Shown: one piece after another, positions 45,166 to 53,382 of the stretch
Numbering within the stretch: position 1 is the stretch's first letter
How the letters are laid out: the number at the start of each line of letters is the position of its first letter
From: Bacteroidota bacterium
Lineage (GTDB): Bacteria; Bacteroidota; Ignavibacteria; OLB7
Direction of reading: 5' to 3'
Assembly (NCBI GenBank): GCA_018266795.1
Contig: JAFDZV010000031.1
Span: 35,739-99,738 of the forward strand
Length of the DNA stretch: 64,000 bases
Program-made: the position numbers and the translations under genes
The notes under the pieces: model-generated
The model's database searches: none
What the model was told of the DNA's origin: nothing
The model's input: the letters and a program-made list of their open reading frames with translations, nothing else

Positions 45166-47520
45166 ATGAATCACTACCTGCGTACTCGGTTCCTGATTCT
45201 GTCGGCGCTTCTGGTATCCACAGCAGGAATACATCTCTGCCGCGCACAGGGAACGCTGCCGTTTCTGAACGGACCGAACAATGCCGGTCGCGAGTTCTGG
45301 GTTGCATTTCCGGCCAACTGGGATATGCCTTCCGCTCCGCAGTACTACATCAGACTGTACGTGATGTCCAGTATGCGGACCCGGGTGCGTGTGTGGGTTG
45401 GAGCGAACATCAAAAAGACTTTCTATACCAAGGCCGGCGGCATCGACACGGTAGATCTTTCGCCGATCGAGGCGCAGATGTTCACGCGCAGCGATGTGGC
45501 TCCGGTGCCTGCGGACCAGATCTACATAGGCCGTGCGCTTCATGTGGACGCCGATGCGCCGATTGTGCTCTACGGTATAAACCGTACCAGCTACACGAGC
45601 GACGGTATGCTGGTGCTCCCAACCAATGCGTTGGGGCGTAACTACATCGTAGCCTCCTATGCGGCCGTGATCGGCGGCACGCAGGAGCTTCCCTCGCAGT
45701 TGATGGTGATCGCACCATACAACAACACTACTGTCACGATCGATCAGCCAATGGGAACGCCCAATCACACGGCGGGCCAGACGGTGACGTTGACAATGAA
45801 TCGCGGCGACGTCTATTCCGCAATGACGCTTGGATACGGCGGCGACATGTCCGGTGCGGTTATTCATTCCAACAAGCCGGTGGCCGTTACTGCCGGACAG
45901 GCCTGTACCTACATTCCCAATCAGATCAACTTCTGCTGCTGCGATCATCTTTCGGAAATGATGCTTCCAACGCATGCGTGGGGAACCAAGTATCAGGCGG
46001 TGCCGCTTGCAACCAGAATGAAAGGGGATTTTTATCGGGTGTTTGCCGGAGCGGACAGCGCTGTGGTGTCGATAAACGGTGCCAAGTACACCACTCTTCT
46101 CAAGGCGGGTGGAGGCGAAGGGCTCGGGTGGTTCGAGTATCGTGCGGAAACCAAGGATCCGGTGGAGTTCACCGCGAACAAGCCGATCATGGTTGCGCAG
46201 TACAACCCTTCGCAGGCCTACGACAATGTTCCGAGCGATCCATTCTATCAGGTGTTGATGCCGGTGGAGCAGTTTAGCACATCGCTGCTTTTCGCGACGC
46301 CTGGCGCTGACTTTCCGCAGAACTACATCAACCTTGTCGTGGATTCGGCAACATATCACCAGGTCGAGATGGCACCTGCCGGCACGAACAACTGGACGCC
46401 GGTATGGCAGAATTCCGGTGCGGGAACACCGCATGCCTTCCCCACGCCGATTCACGGCCGTACGTACGCTGGCGTTTCGGTGGAGATCGCTCCCGGTTCG
46501 TATCAGCTCCGTGCTCCACGGCCGCTTGGTGGATATATATACGGGTTCAGCGCATATGACTCCTACGGTTTCCCGCTTGCCGCAACCACATGCGATCTGA
46601 ACAGCACATCCGGCGTGCCGCCAACGCTGGCTCCGAAGATCGTTCACAGCGTTGGGTGCAACGGGATCATCACTGCATCGGTTACCTCGGCAGATCCCGG
46701 TGACGACCGTGCGCTTCTCTCGTCGATCGATGTGATAGCGGACTCCGACACCACGGCTAACGTATCACGGGATATTTCGGCGTATCAGACGGGCTCACCG
46801 TCGGCTTCCGTGAGCTTCAACGTGGTGAAACCGCAACAGAGAGCGCGTGCAGTTCTGGTTGCTGCGGACATGCAGGGCAATGTTGCCTTCGATACCATCT
46901 ACTATGAACCGGCCGGCTCGCTGGAATCCCGCGGGTTCGATTTTGGTTCGTTGGCACTGGGAGTTACCGGCTCCGGGACGATTACCATCTCGAATCCCGG
47001 CGTCACGGTCCGTTATATCACATCGATTACGTTGCTTGGCGATACAACACAATTCTCCATCGAAAAGCTGGATATGCCGCTCGTCCTCGGGCCGGGGCAG
47101 AGCCGCACCATCGATGTCTGGTTTACTCCGGCCACATCCAGGGCATTTGAGGCACGGATTCAGGTTTCCGATAGCTGCAGCTCCGCGGTAATCTGCAAGC
47201 TCAGCGGAAGCGGACAGGTAGTGGCCGGCGTGTCCGTTTCCCCCGCTCCGTTGCCGACCGCATTCACCCTGATGCCAAATCAGACGCGTGGTGCCCGCGT
47301 AACCGCACATCTGACGCTTGGAGCCGCCAGCACGGTGACGATTGCGATCTTGGACAATGCAGGTGCGGTGGTTGCAGCTCCGATTGAGCTACCCGTGGCG
47401 ATGGAAGCCGGCGAACATGATATTCCAATCGAAGTGAGCGGACTTGCCGTCGGCCGATATTATTGTCGCGTTGTCTGTGGAAGCACGGTTCTTGCCCAGC
47501 CGCTGACCGTCACGCGCTGA
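45166..47520 (+). CDS. Secreted IgGFc-binding-domain protein A with T9SS sorting domain
   Basis: This 784-aa protein starts at 45166 (MNHYLRTRFLILSALL; the codon before is also ATG) and has a signal peptide of about 28 residues. The large N-terminal part (about 30-440) matches the IgGFc-binding domain family: 'GREFWVAFPANW', 'MTLGYGGDMSGAVIHSNKPVAVTAGQACTYIP' and 'CDHLSEMMLPTHAWG' are its typical blocks. A single HYDIN/choice-of-anchor-D-like Ig module (about 590-690, FDFGSLALGV...LSGSGQ) and a T9SS sorting domain ending PLTVTR follow. Its N-terminal half is closely related to the 48858-52952 gene, including long identical DNA stretches, so the pair arose by duplication. A binding role at the cell surface is likely; whether it binds immunoglobulin is unknown. 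Confidence 0.85.
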   Translation: MNHYLRTRFLILSALLVSTAGIHLCRAQGTLPFLNGPNNAGREFWVAFPANWDMPSAPQYYIRLYVMSSMRTRVRVWVGANIKKTFYTKAGGIDTVDLSPIEAQMFTRSDVAPVPADQIYIGRALHVDADAPIVLYGINRTSYTSDGMLVLPTNALGRNYIVASYAAVIGGTQELPSQLMVIAPYNNTTVTIDQPMGTPNHTAGQTVTLTMNRGDVYSAMTLGYGGDMSGAVIHSNKPVAVTAGQACTYIPNQINFCCCDHLSEMMLPTHAWGTKYQAVPLATRMKGDFYRVFAGADSAVVSINGAKYTTLLKAGGGEGLGWFEYRAETKDPVEFTANKPIMVAQYNPSQAYDNVPSDPFYQVLMPVEQFSTSLLFATPGADFPQNYINLVVDSATYHQVEMAPAGTNNWTPVWQNSGAGTPHAFPTPIHGRTYAGVSVEIAPGSYQLRAPRPLGGYIYGFSAYDSYGFPLAATTCDLNSTSGVPPTLAPKIVHSVGCNGIITASVTSADPGDDRALLSSIDVIADSDTTANVSRDISAYQTGSPSASVSFNVVKPQQRARAVLVAADMQGNVAFDTIYYEPAGSLESRGFDFGSLALGVTGSGTITISNPGVTVRYITSITLLGDTTQFSIEKLDMPLVLGPGQSRTIDVWFTPATSRAFEARIQVSDSCSSAVICKLSGSGQVVAGVSVSPAPLPTAFTLMPNQTRGARVTAHLTLGAASTVTIAILDNAGAVVAAPIELPVAMEAGEHDIPIEVSGLAVGRYYCRVVCGSTVLAQPLTVTR

Positions 47521-47540
47521 TGTCGACAGGAGTTCAGTTG

Positions 47541-47571
47541 CGCCCGTTCTTCTGCGAGGGAAGAACGGGCG
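47541..47571 (+). terminator. Hairpin terminator between the IgGFc-domain gene and lolD
   Basis: A perfect 12-bp stem CGCCCGTTCTTC (47541-47552) and GAAGAACGGGCG (47560-47571) with loop tgcgagg lies 20 bp after the stop codon. No T-run follows. Confidence 0.6.
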
Positions 47572-47644
47572 TCGTCATGAAATGGACGATGCGTGCCCGT
47601 TTCCGGGCATCGGCGGCGTAGGTGGTTTCGTATCTTAGCCGTTC

Positions 47645-48346
47645 ATGATGCACGAATCCAGTACAACAGCTTCGCCGGTGGTTCGCCTTCGCGATGTCAC
47701 CAAGACATATGAGATGGAGGGGAAGCCTCTTTCGGTGCTTCGCGGTATCACGCTCGATGTGGAGCAGGGGCAGATCGTGGCAATCATTGGAAGCTCCGGT
47801 GCCGGCAAGAGCACGTTGCTGCATATCGTAGGTGCGCTGGATGCCGCGACATCCGGAAACGTGATGGTGGCGGGGCGTCAACTGGACGGAATGAAACCGA
47901 CAGAACTGGCGGATTTCCGCAATCGGCACATCGGATTTGTCTTTCAATTCCACCACCTCCTTCCGGAATTCACGGCGCTGGAAAATGTTGCCATGCCGTT
48001 GCTGATCCGCGGTGTATCGATGCGGCCCGCCCTGGCACAGGCAAGCGAGTATCTGAACCTGGTTGGATTGCTGGAACGGGCAACGCATAAACCGGCGGAG
48101 CTGTCCGGCGGCGAGCAGCAGCGTGTGGCCGTTGCCCGCGCGCTTATTCCCCAGCCCGATCTGGTGCTTGCGGACGAACCCTCGGGCAATCTCGATTCCG
48201 AAAACGGCGAACGTCTGCATGATCTGTTGTGGGAAATCAGTCGTCGGGAACGCCGCACATTCATCATTGTGACGCACAATGCGGATCTTGCAGACCGTGC
48301 CGACCGTGTTTTGCATATGCGTGATGGATTGTTGACAGCTCCCTGA
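47645..48346 (+). CDS. lolD: LolD-type ABC transporter ATP-binding protein
   Basis: This 233-aa protein is an ABC ATPase of the LolD/MacB group, which releases outer-membrane lipoproteins from the inner membrane with LolC and LolE or drives related permeases. Walker A GSSGAGKST is at residues 49-57, the Q-loop region is FVFQFHHLLPEFTALENV, the signature LSGGEQQRVAVARAL is at about 153-167, and Walker B LVLADEPSGNLD (about 174-185) includes the D-loop. The FQFHHLLPEF phrase and DEPSGNLD are characteristic of LolD. No permease gene (LolC/E or FtsX-like) is adjacent; it stands between two surface-protein genes, so it is an orphan subunit. Confidence 0.85.
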   Translation: MMHESSTTASPVVRLRDVTKTYEMEGKPLSVLRGITLDVEQGQIVAIIGSSGAGKSTLLHIVGALDAATSGNVMVAGRQLDGMKPTELADFRNRHIGFVFQFHHLLPEFTALENVAMPLLIRGVSMRPALAQASEYLNLVGLLERATHKPAELSGGEQQRVAVARALIPQPDLVLADEPSGNLDSENGERLHDLLWEISRRERRTFIIVTHNADLADRADRVLHMRDGLLTAP

Positions 48347-48857
48347 ATGCACCCTTGCCGTCCCCGGTAACCGATCCTCTGATCCGTGCCGGGCGTTCCG
48401 AACCGTCCCCACCGTAACTTTCCCCAGTGCCGACGGTCTCTATGGTATCTCTGTCACAGCGGTCGGTGCCGCGAAGGCACGGCACCCCCGCGCCGCGAAG
48501 CATGCGGATTTTATCAGGCGTTACCGTAGTTTCCACATTGTCAGGGACGTGGATAGGAGGTTCCCCATTCAGCACGGCCCGCAAGAGCAACCCCCCATCC
48601 AGCCTCTACGTCCCCGTTCCCGAGAGCATAGGTACAGTACCGTCCATGTCGGTTGTGACACTGACGGCTCATGGTCTGTCATAGATTATGGTGCCGTGGC
48701 GGTTGTTCATGTCGACCGCCACAACCGCTTGTAAAGACAGCCTGCTGACGTACATCCATGCTGCAGACTGTCCGGCGGTCTGCCGAAAGGCATGATAGCC
48801 TGAGAATCAGATAGGATTGAAATACATCGAACAGAACACTCTATACGGAGAAGCATC
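48347..48857. other. Gene-free region upstream of IgGFc-domain protein B
   Basis: No gene is supported in these 511 bp. It contains GC-rich, C-tract-rich sequence and an inverted repeat TGGCGGT (48697-48703) with ACCGCCA (48715-48721), overlapping a GCGGTTGT/ACAACCGC pair, which could be an operator or a regulatory stem. The ribosome binding site for the next gene is CGGAG at 48846-48850. Confidence 0.4.
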
Positions 48858-51800
48858 ATGAGGCGCGTGTTCCGTTACCTGCTACTGCCGATGCTGCTGG
48901 TGCTGCTTGTGAGTCTGGATGCAAGCGCGCAGGGATCCGGCAAGTTCAAGAATTTCCCCGTTCCGTTCGGCCCGACAAACTCGGGCCGCGATTTCTGGTT
49001 TGCCATTCCGGCCAACTGGGATAGTCCTTCCGCATCGCAGTACTATATCCGGCTGTACATAACATCCGGTGTAAGAACGCAGGTGCGTGTGTGGGCTGGA
49101 GCGGGTATCAAGAAGACGTTCTACACGAAGCCGTACGACATCATCACGGTGGACCTTACACCGATCGAGGCGCAGATGTTTACGCGCAGCGACGTTGCCC
49201 CCGTGCCCGATGATCAGATATACCACCGGCGAGCCGTGCATGTGGACGCCGATGCTCCAATCGTTGTCTATGTGATGAACCGGACAAGCTTCACCAGTGA
49301 TGGTCTGCTTGCTCTTCCGGTGAACGCAATCGGCCGCGACTATGTGGTTGGTTCGTACGCGGCGGTTATCGGCGGAACGCAGGAGCTTCCCTCGCAGTTC
49401 ATGGTGATCGCCCCGTTCAACAACACCACCGTTACGGTCGACCAGCCTTCCGCAACGCCCAACCATGCGGCCGGCGCGCACATCACCATGACGCTCGACA
49501 GCGGCGACGTCTATTCCGCGATGACGCTCGGATACGGCGGTGACATGTCCGGTGCCGTGATCCATGCAAGCAAGCCGGTTACCGTCACTGCAGGACAGGC
49601 ATGTACCTACATTCCAAACCAGATCAACTTCTGTTGCTGCGATCACCTTTGCGAGACGATGCTCCCGATATCCTCGTGGGGCAGGCTGTACCAGGCCGTG
49701 CCGTTCCAGACTCGATTGAAGGGCGACTTCTATCGTGTCTTCGCCGGCGACAACAACACCTCCGTGTATGTCAACGGCCAGAAGTATGCAACGCTCTCGC
49801 AGGTTGGCGGCGATGAGGGAATCGGCTGGTTCGAGTATCGCGCGCTTGGCAAGGAGCTTGTGGAATTCCGATCGGACAAGCCGATCTCCGTGGAGCAGTA
49901 CAACACATCCCAGGATTATGACGGGGTTCCAACCGATCCGTTCTACCTTGCGCTGACTCCGGTTGAACAGTTCCAGACTCAGCTGACTTTCTGCACACCG
50001 TCCGCAGATTTTCCACAGAACTATATCAATCTGATCGCGGACTCCCTTACGTTCAATCAGCTCGAACTTGCTCCGGGGGGAACGGATCAATGGGTCAAGC
50101 TCTGGACATATAACGGGGTTGGTGTCCCGAAACCCTATCCGACGCTTGTCAACGGCCGGCGCTACGTGGGTGTGATCATCGACATCAAGCCCGGTGTCTA
50201 TCAGTTGCGCGGCCCGCAGCCGTTTGCCGGCTACATCTACGGTTTCAGCGCATACGATTCATACGGCTATCCGCTTTCGGTAGCGGTAGGCGATCTCTCG
50301 CGTCCCGATACGTCGGCGCCGGAGATCGTGAAGACGGTGACCTGCGATGGTTCCGCCGATGTAACCACGTTCGATCTTCCGGATGATCCGAAGATCCGTA
50401 CCAACCTGGCGACGATCGAGCTCGATCCGGATTCCGCCTCCACGTACAACTACGATTTCTTTGCCGATCACTTCGAGGCCGGAGTCTCGGTTTCCTCGAA
50501 GTACTATCTGCGCGTTACCGACAAGACCAAGCCGGCGCAGGCGGTGGTGGTGATCAGCGACATGGCTGGGAACATCACGCTTGATACGGTTGTCTATCGG
50601 CCCTTCAACGTCACGATCGAACCGAAGAACGTCGACTTCGGCCAGATCAACGTGGGCGACAAGAAGCAGATGCCGGTGGTGATCCGCAATCTTGCTGCGG
50701 AGCCCGCAACCGTGAAGGCGGCACAGCTGCTGTCCGGTTCCAACGGTTTCGTGCTCCTCTCCCCAACCGGAACATTCACGCTGGGCCCTGCCGGTGGCGG
50801 CGCCGACATCATGAACGGTGTGGTCGAGTTCACGGCCACCAAGACCGGCACGTTCGAGGACTCCCTTGGACTGCGCGATACGTGCGGGATGCGCTACATC
50901 GCTCATCTGACGATAGCGGTTGGCATGCCGGTGATCAAGGTGAGCGATCTGGACTACAAGAGCGTTGTGGTGGGAGTCTCGGTAACGAAGACGATGGTGA
51001 TCACGGACAGCGCGGACGTTGGCATTCTGCACATTACCGGAGCCACCGGTCCCACGCAGAACACGATCTTCACGCTTCCCGACGGTCTGCCGGCGTTCCC
51101 GTTCGACCTGAAGCCGCACGAGACGAAGCTTCTCCGCGTGACCTTCACGCCGCCGGCGACGCAGACCTACAATGATCAGATCGTATTCGATCACAACGCG
51201 CCGCCGAATCCCGATAACGATCCGGTGGGCAAGCTTACCGGTATCGGTATCCAGGCAAGCCTTACGGCGACATCGTATCAGTGGCCGGCTATCCGGCTCG
51301 GGCGCTCCGGCGTGCCGGCGCAGGTGATGTTGAAGAACTACGGCTCCGCGCCGGTTCAGATCACGAATGTCACGATGACCGGCGACACCGGCGACTTCAC
51401 GCTGGATGCCGCGAAGGTAAACGGCCTCACGCTGAAGGCGCTGGACTCCGTTCTGGTTGATGTGACGTTCACGCCAACGGCAGTCGGCCCGCGGAAGATG
51501 ACGGTGACATACGATGCCAATCCGCCGCAGAGTTCGCCGGTGATTACGGAACTGGAGGGGACCGGCATCGATGTTAAGCTGGCAACACAGGACTACGATT
51601 TCGGTTCGATGAACGTTGGCGATCCCGAGGTGAATCAGTCCGTGCGCTTCCAGATTCCACCGGGCCCATATCTGGATTCCGTGGTGATCACCGGCTTCCG
51701 GTTCCGGACCGATCAGACCGGGGGAACGGATGACTATCGTTATCTGCCGTTGAATCCTGCGGTGACGCTGGATCCGATCTCCAAGCCGACGTTCGACTTC

Positions 51801-52952
51801 ACCGGCTACTTCAAGGCAACGGCCGGCGGCGTTCGCACGGCGGAGCTCGAGGCCATCTCGGCAGACGTGCCGGGCGTGATCTCGCACTGGACCGGCCGTG
51901 GGCTGGTTCGTAATGCATCGATCGCCGGTACCGGAGGAGCCGTTGGCAGCCTGTGCGTTGGCGACAGCGGTGTGATCAATGCTACCGTTGAGAACAACGG
52001 CGTGATCCCTCTGACGGTTGACAGCCTGGTAACGGGCAACGGCGCGTTCGTTGTCGAGACGCCCGCCACGCCGTTCGTGGTTGGGCCGGGCGAAGTGAAG
52101 CAGGTTATCGTGCGTTACCACGCGAACGTGGCGGGGACGGTGAACGCTCAGCTGTTCGTCTTCAACAGCACGACGGACGTGCCGCGCCTCGATCTGCCGT
52201 TGAGCGGCACCTCTCGTTCCGATGTTGTCAACAGCAGCCTCCGGCTGATCGGCACCAAGGGTGCCAACGTGGAACTGGGGCATGACATGGTTGCCGAGGT
52301 CTCGGTGCCGGCGCTTCCCGCCGGAGCAATGATCACGGCCTACCGGGTTACGTTCACCTACGATACCACGCAGCTGTGGGCTCGCACGGCTCCAACGGAC
52401 ATCGTGCTCGGCAGCATCAACACAACCGGTGCGGCGGCAACGCTCAACACCGTTCTCACGAAGAAGGGAGTGGTTGTGATCGATGTTGCGCTTACCATAC
52501 CGATCACCCAGAGCGGCGTGCTTCTCACGATGCCGTACGGCGTCCTCTTCACCAAGGAAGACAAGCGCTCCCTTGCGGTTACTGTGGATGTGCCGTCAAC
52601 GAGTTGCCTGGTTGTGAATCCGTCCAACAACACGATCAACGTGGAGCCGATCTGCGGGCTCAGCCTCCGCCTTATCGAGCTTACGTCGAAGTCGTACAAC
52701 CTGGATCAGAACAAGCCGAATCCGTTCAACCCGACAACGCAGATTCAGTACTCGCTGGGTCTGGACGGGCCAACGCAGATGTATCTCTACGATGCGAATG
52801 GCAAGCTGGTGCAGAAGCTGATCGATGAGGTACAGCAGCCGGGCACATACGAACTCACGCTCGACATGTCGAATCTTCCCTCCGGGAACTACTACTACAA
52901 GATCGTTTCCGGCACGTGGTCGGAAACCAAGATGTTGACGGTAGTGAAGTAA
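48858..52952 (+). CDS. Giant secreted IgGFc-binding-domain protein B with HYDIN-like array and T9SS sorting domain
   Basis: This 1364-aa protein starts at 48858 with a signal peptide (about 1-25, ending ASAQ). The IgGFc-binding domain (about 35-440) repeats the blocks of protein A: 'GRDFWFAIPANW', 'ASKPVTVTAGQACTYIP', 'CDHLCETMLPISSWG'. A series of HYDIN/choice-of-anchor-D-like Ig modules follows (about 580-1110; e.g. VDFGQINVGDKKQMPVVIRN, IRLGRSGVPAQVMLKNYGS, YDFGSMNVGDPEVNQSVRF). A cohesin-like beta domain (about 1120-1265) and a canonical T9SS tail (QNKPNPFNPTTQIQYSL...KMLTVVK) end it. Compared with protein A the stalk is about four modules longer, consistent with a longer surface fibre carrying the same head. 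A strong terminator follows. Confidence 0.88.
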   Translation: MRRVFRYLLLPMLLVLLVSLDASAQGSGKFKNFPVPFGPTNSGRDFWFAIPANWDSPSASQYYIRLYITSGVRTQVRVWAGAGIKKTFYTKPYDIITVDLTPIEAQMFTRSDVAPVPDDQIYHRRAVHVDADAPIVVYVMNRTSFTSDGLLALPVNAIGRDYVVGSYAAVIGGTQELPSQFMVIAPFNNTTVTVDQPSATPNHAAGAHITMTLDSGDVYSAMTLGYGGDMSGAVIHASKPVTVTAGQACTYIPNQINFCCCDHLCETMLPISSWGRLYQAVPFQTRLKGDFYRVFAGDNNTSVYVNGQKYATLSQVGGDEGIGWFEYRALGKELVEFRSDKPISVEQYNTSQDYDGVPTDPFYLALTPVEQFQTQLTFCTPSADFPQNYINLIADSLTFNQLELAPGGTDQWVKLWTYNGVGVPKPYPTLVNGRRYVGVIIDIKPGVYQLRGPQPFAGYIYGFSAYDSYGYPLSVAVGDLSRPDTSAPEIVKTVTCDGSADVTTFDLPDDPKIRTNLATIELDPDSASTYNYDFFADHFEAGVSVSSKYYLRVTDKTKPAQAVVVISDMAGNITLDTVVYRPFNVTIEPKNVDFGQINVGDKKQMPVVIRNLAAEPATVKAAQLLSGSNGFVLLSPTGTFTLGPAGGGADIMNGVVEFTATKTGTFEDSLGLRDTCGMRYIAHLTIAVGMPVIKVSDLDYKSVVVGVSVTKTMVITDSADVGILHITGATGPTQNTIFTLPDGLPAFPFDLKPHETKLLRVTFTPPATQTYNDQIVFDHNAPPNPDNDPVGKLTGIGIQASLTATSYQWPAIRLGRSGVPAQVMLKNYGSAPVQITNVTMTGDTGDFTLDAAKVNGLTLKALDSVLVDVTFTPTAVGPRKMTVTYDANPPQSSPVITELEGTGIDVKLATQDYDFGSMNVGDPEVNQSVRFQIPPGPYLDSVVITGFRFRTDQTGGTDDYRYLPLNPAVTLDPISKPTFDFTGYFKATAGGVRTAELEAISADVPGVISHWTGRGLVRNASIAGTGGAVGSLCVGDSGVINATVENNGVIPLTVDSLVTGNGAFVVETPATPFVVGPGEVKQVIVRYHANVAGTVNAQLFVFNSTTDVPRLDLPLSGTSRSDVVNSSLRLIGTKGANVELGHDMVAEVSVPALPAGAMITAYRVTFTYDTTQLWARTAPTDIVLGSINTTGAAATLNTVLTKKGVVVIDVALTIPITQSGVLLTMPYGVLFTKEDKRSLAVTVDVPSTSCLVVNPSNNTINVEPICGLSLRLIELTSKSYNLDQNKPNPFNPTTQIQYSLGLDGPTQMYLYDANGKLVQKLIDEVQQPGTYELTLDMSNLPSGNYYYKIVSGTWSETKMLTVVK

Positions 52953-52995
52953 CGCCGCGGCAGTCGGCTGCGATTGCAGTTGCGGCCATCGAACC

Positions 52996-53032
52996 GAAGC
53001 GCCCCGTATCGACAACCGATGCGGGGCGCTTC
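52996..53032 (+). terminator. Strong intrinsic terminator of IgGFc-domain protein B
   Basis: A 16-bp nearly perfect stem runs from GAAGCGCCCCG (52996-53006) to CGGGGCGCTTC (53022-53032), with inner pairing ATCG/CGAT and loop ACAAC. TTCGTTTG follows on the plus strand. It is 43 bp after the stop. Confidence 0.85.
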
Positions 53033-53271
53033 TTCGTTTGCATCCATGTTCCCTTCAAGGCGGGCCGAGGGATGTTCGTGATGGTGATGCTCGGCGCACC
53101 GGGTCCATTCCGGCCGGTTGTCCCTTGCCGACCTCCGCGATCGTGCGGTGCGTATGGACATGATGATGTGCCGGCGTTAGAGCGCATCTTCGGTGGTTCA
53201 TGGACTCGCCGAGCCGTTCGTCGTGGCCGCCCGCAATCACCCGCACCACATCGCATGTTCGCATTTACAAC

Positions 53272-53309
53272 AGCAGAGGGCTCGACGCTGCTGCATCGAG
53301 CCCTCTGCT
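53272..53309 (-). terminator. Terminator of the 53383-55764 surface-protein gene
   Basis: A perfect 14-bp stem AGCAGAGGGCTCGA (53272-53285) and TCGAGCCCTCTGCT (53296-53309) with a 10-nt loop lies 73 bp after the stop. On the minus strand GTTGTAAATG follows, a poor T-run. Confidence 0.65.
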
Positions 53310-53382
53310 ATACCGTTCGTCCGTACGGGAATGCCCTGCCGCAGCAGAGCAATACGGCGCCTCACCATGCGCTGTCTCTTCC

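Larger units (their letters stand above)
52953..53382. other. Convergent intergenic region
   Basis: These 430 bp separate two converging surface-protein genes and hold one terminator for each strand (52996-53032 and 53272-53309). Nothing else is recognised. Confidence 0.5.

Noticed and set aside
50259..52283. Minus-strand frame of 674 codons opposite IgGFc-domain protein B
   Set aside because: Long antisense frames are expected opposite G+C-rich genes; the plus-strand frame has a signal peptide, domains and sorting tail.
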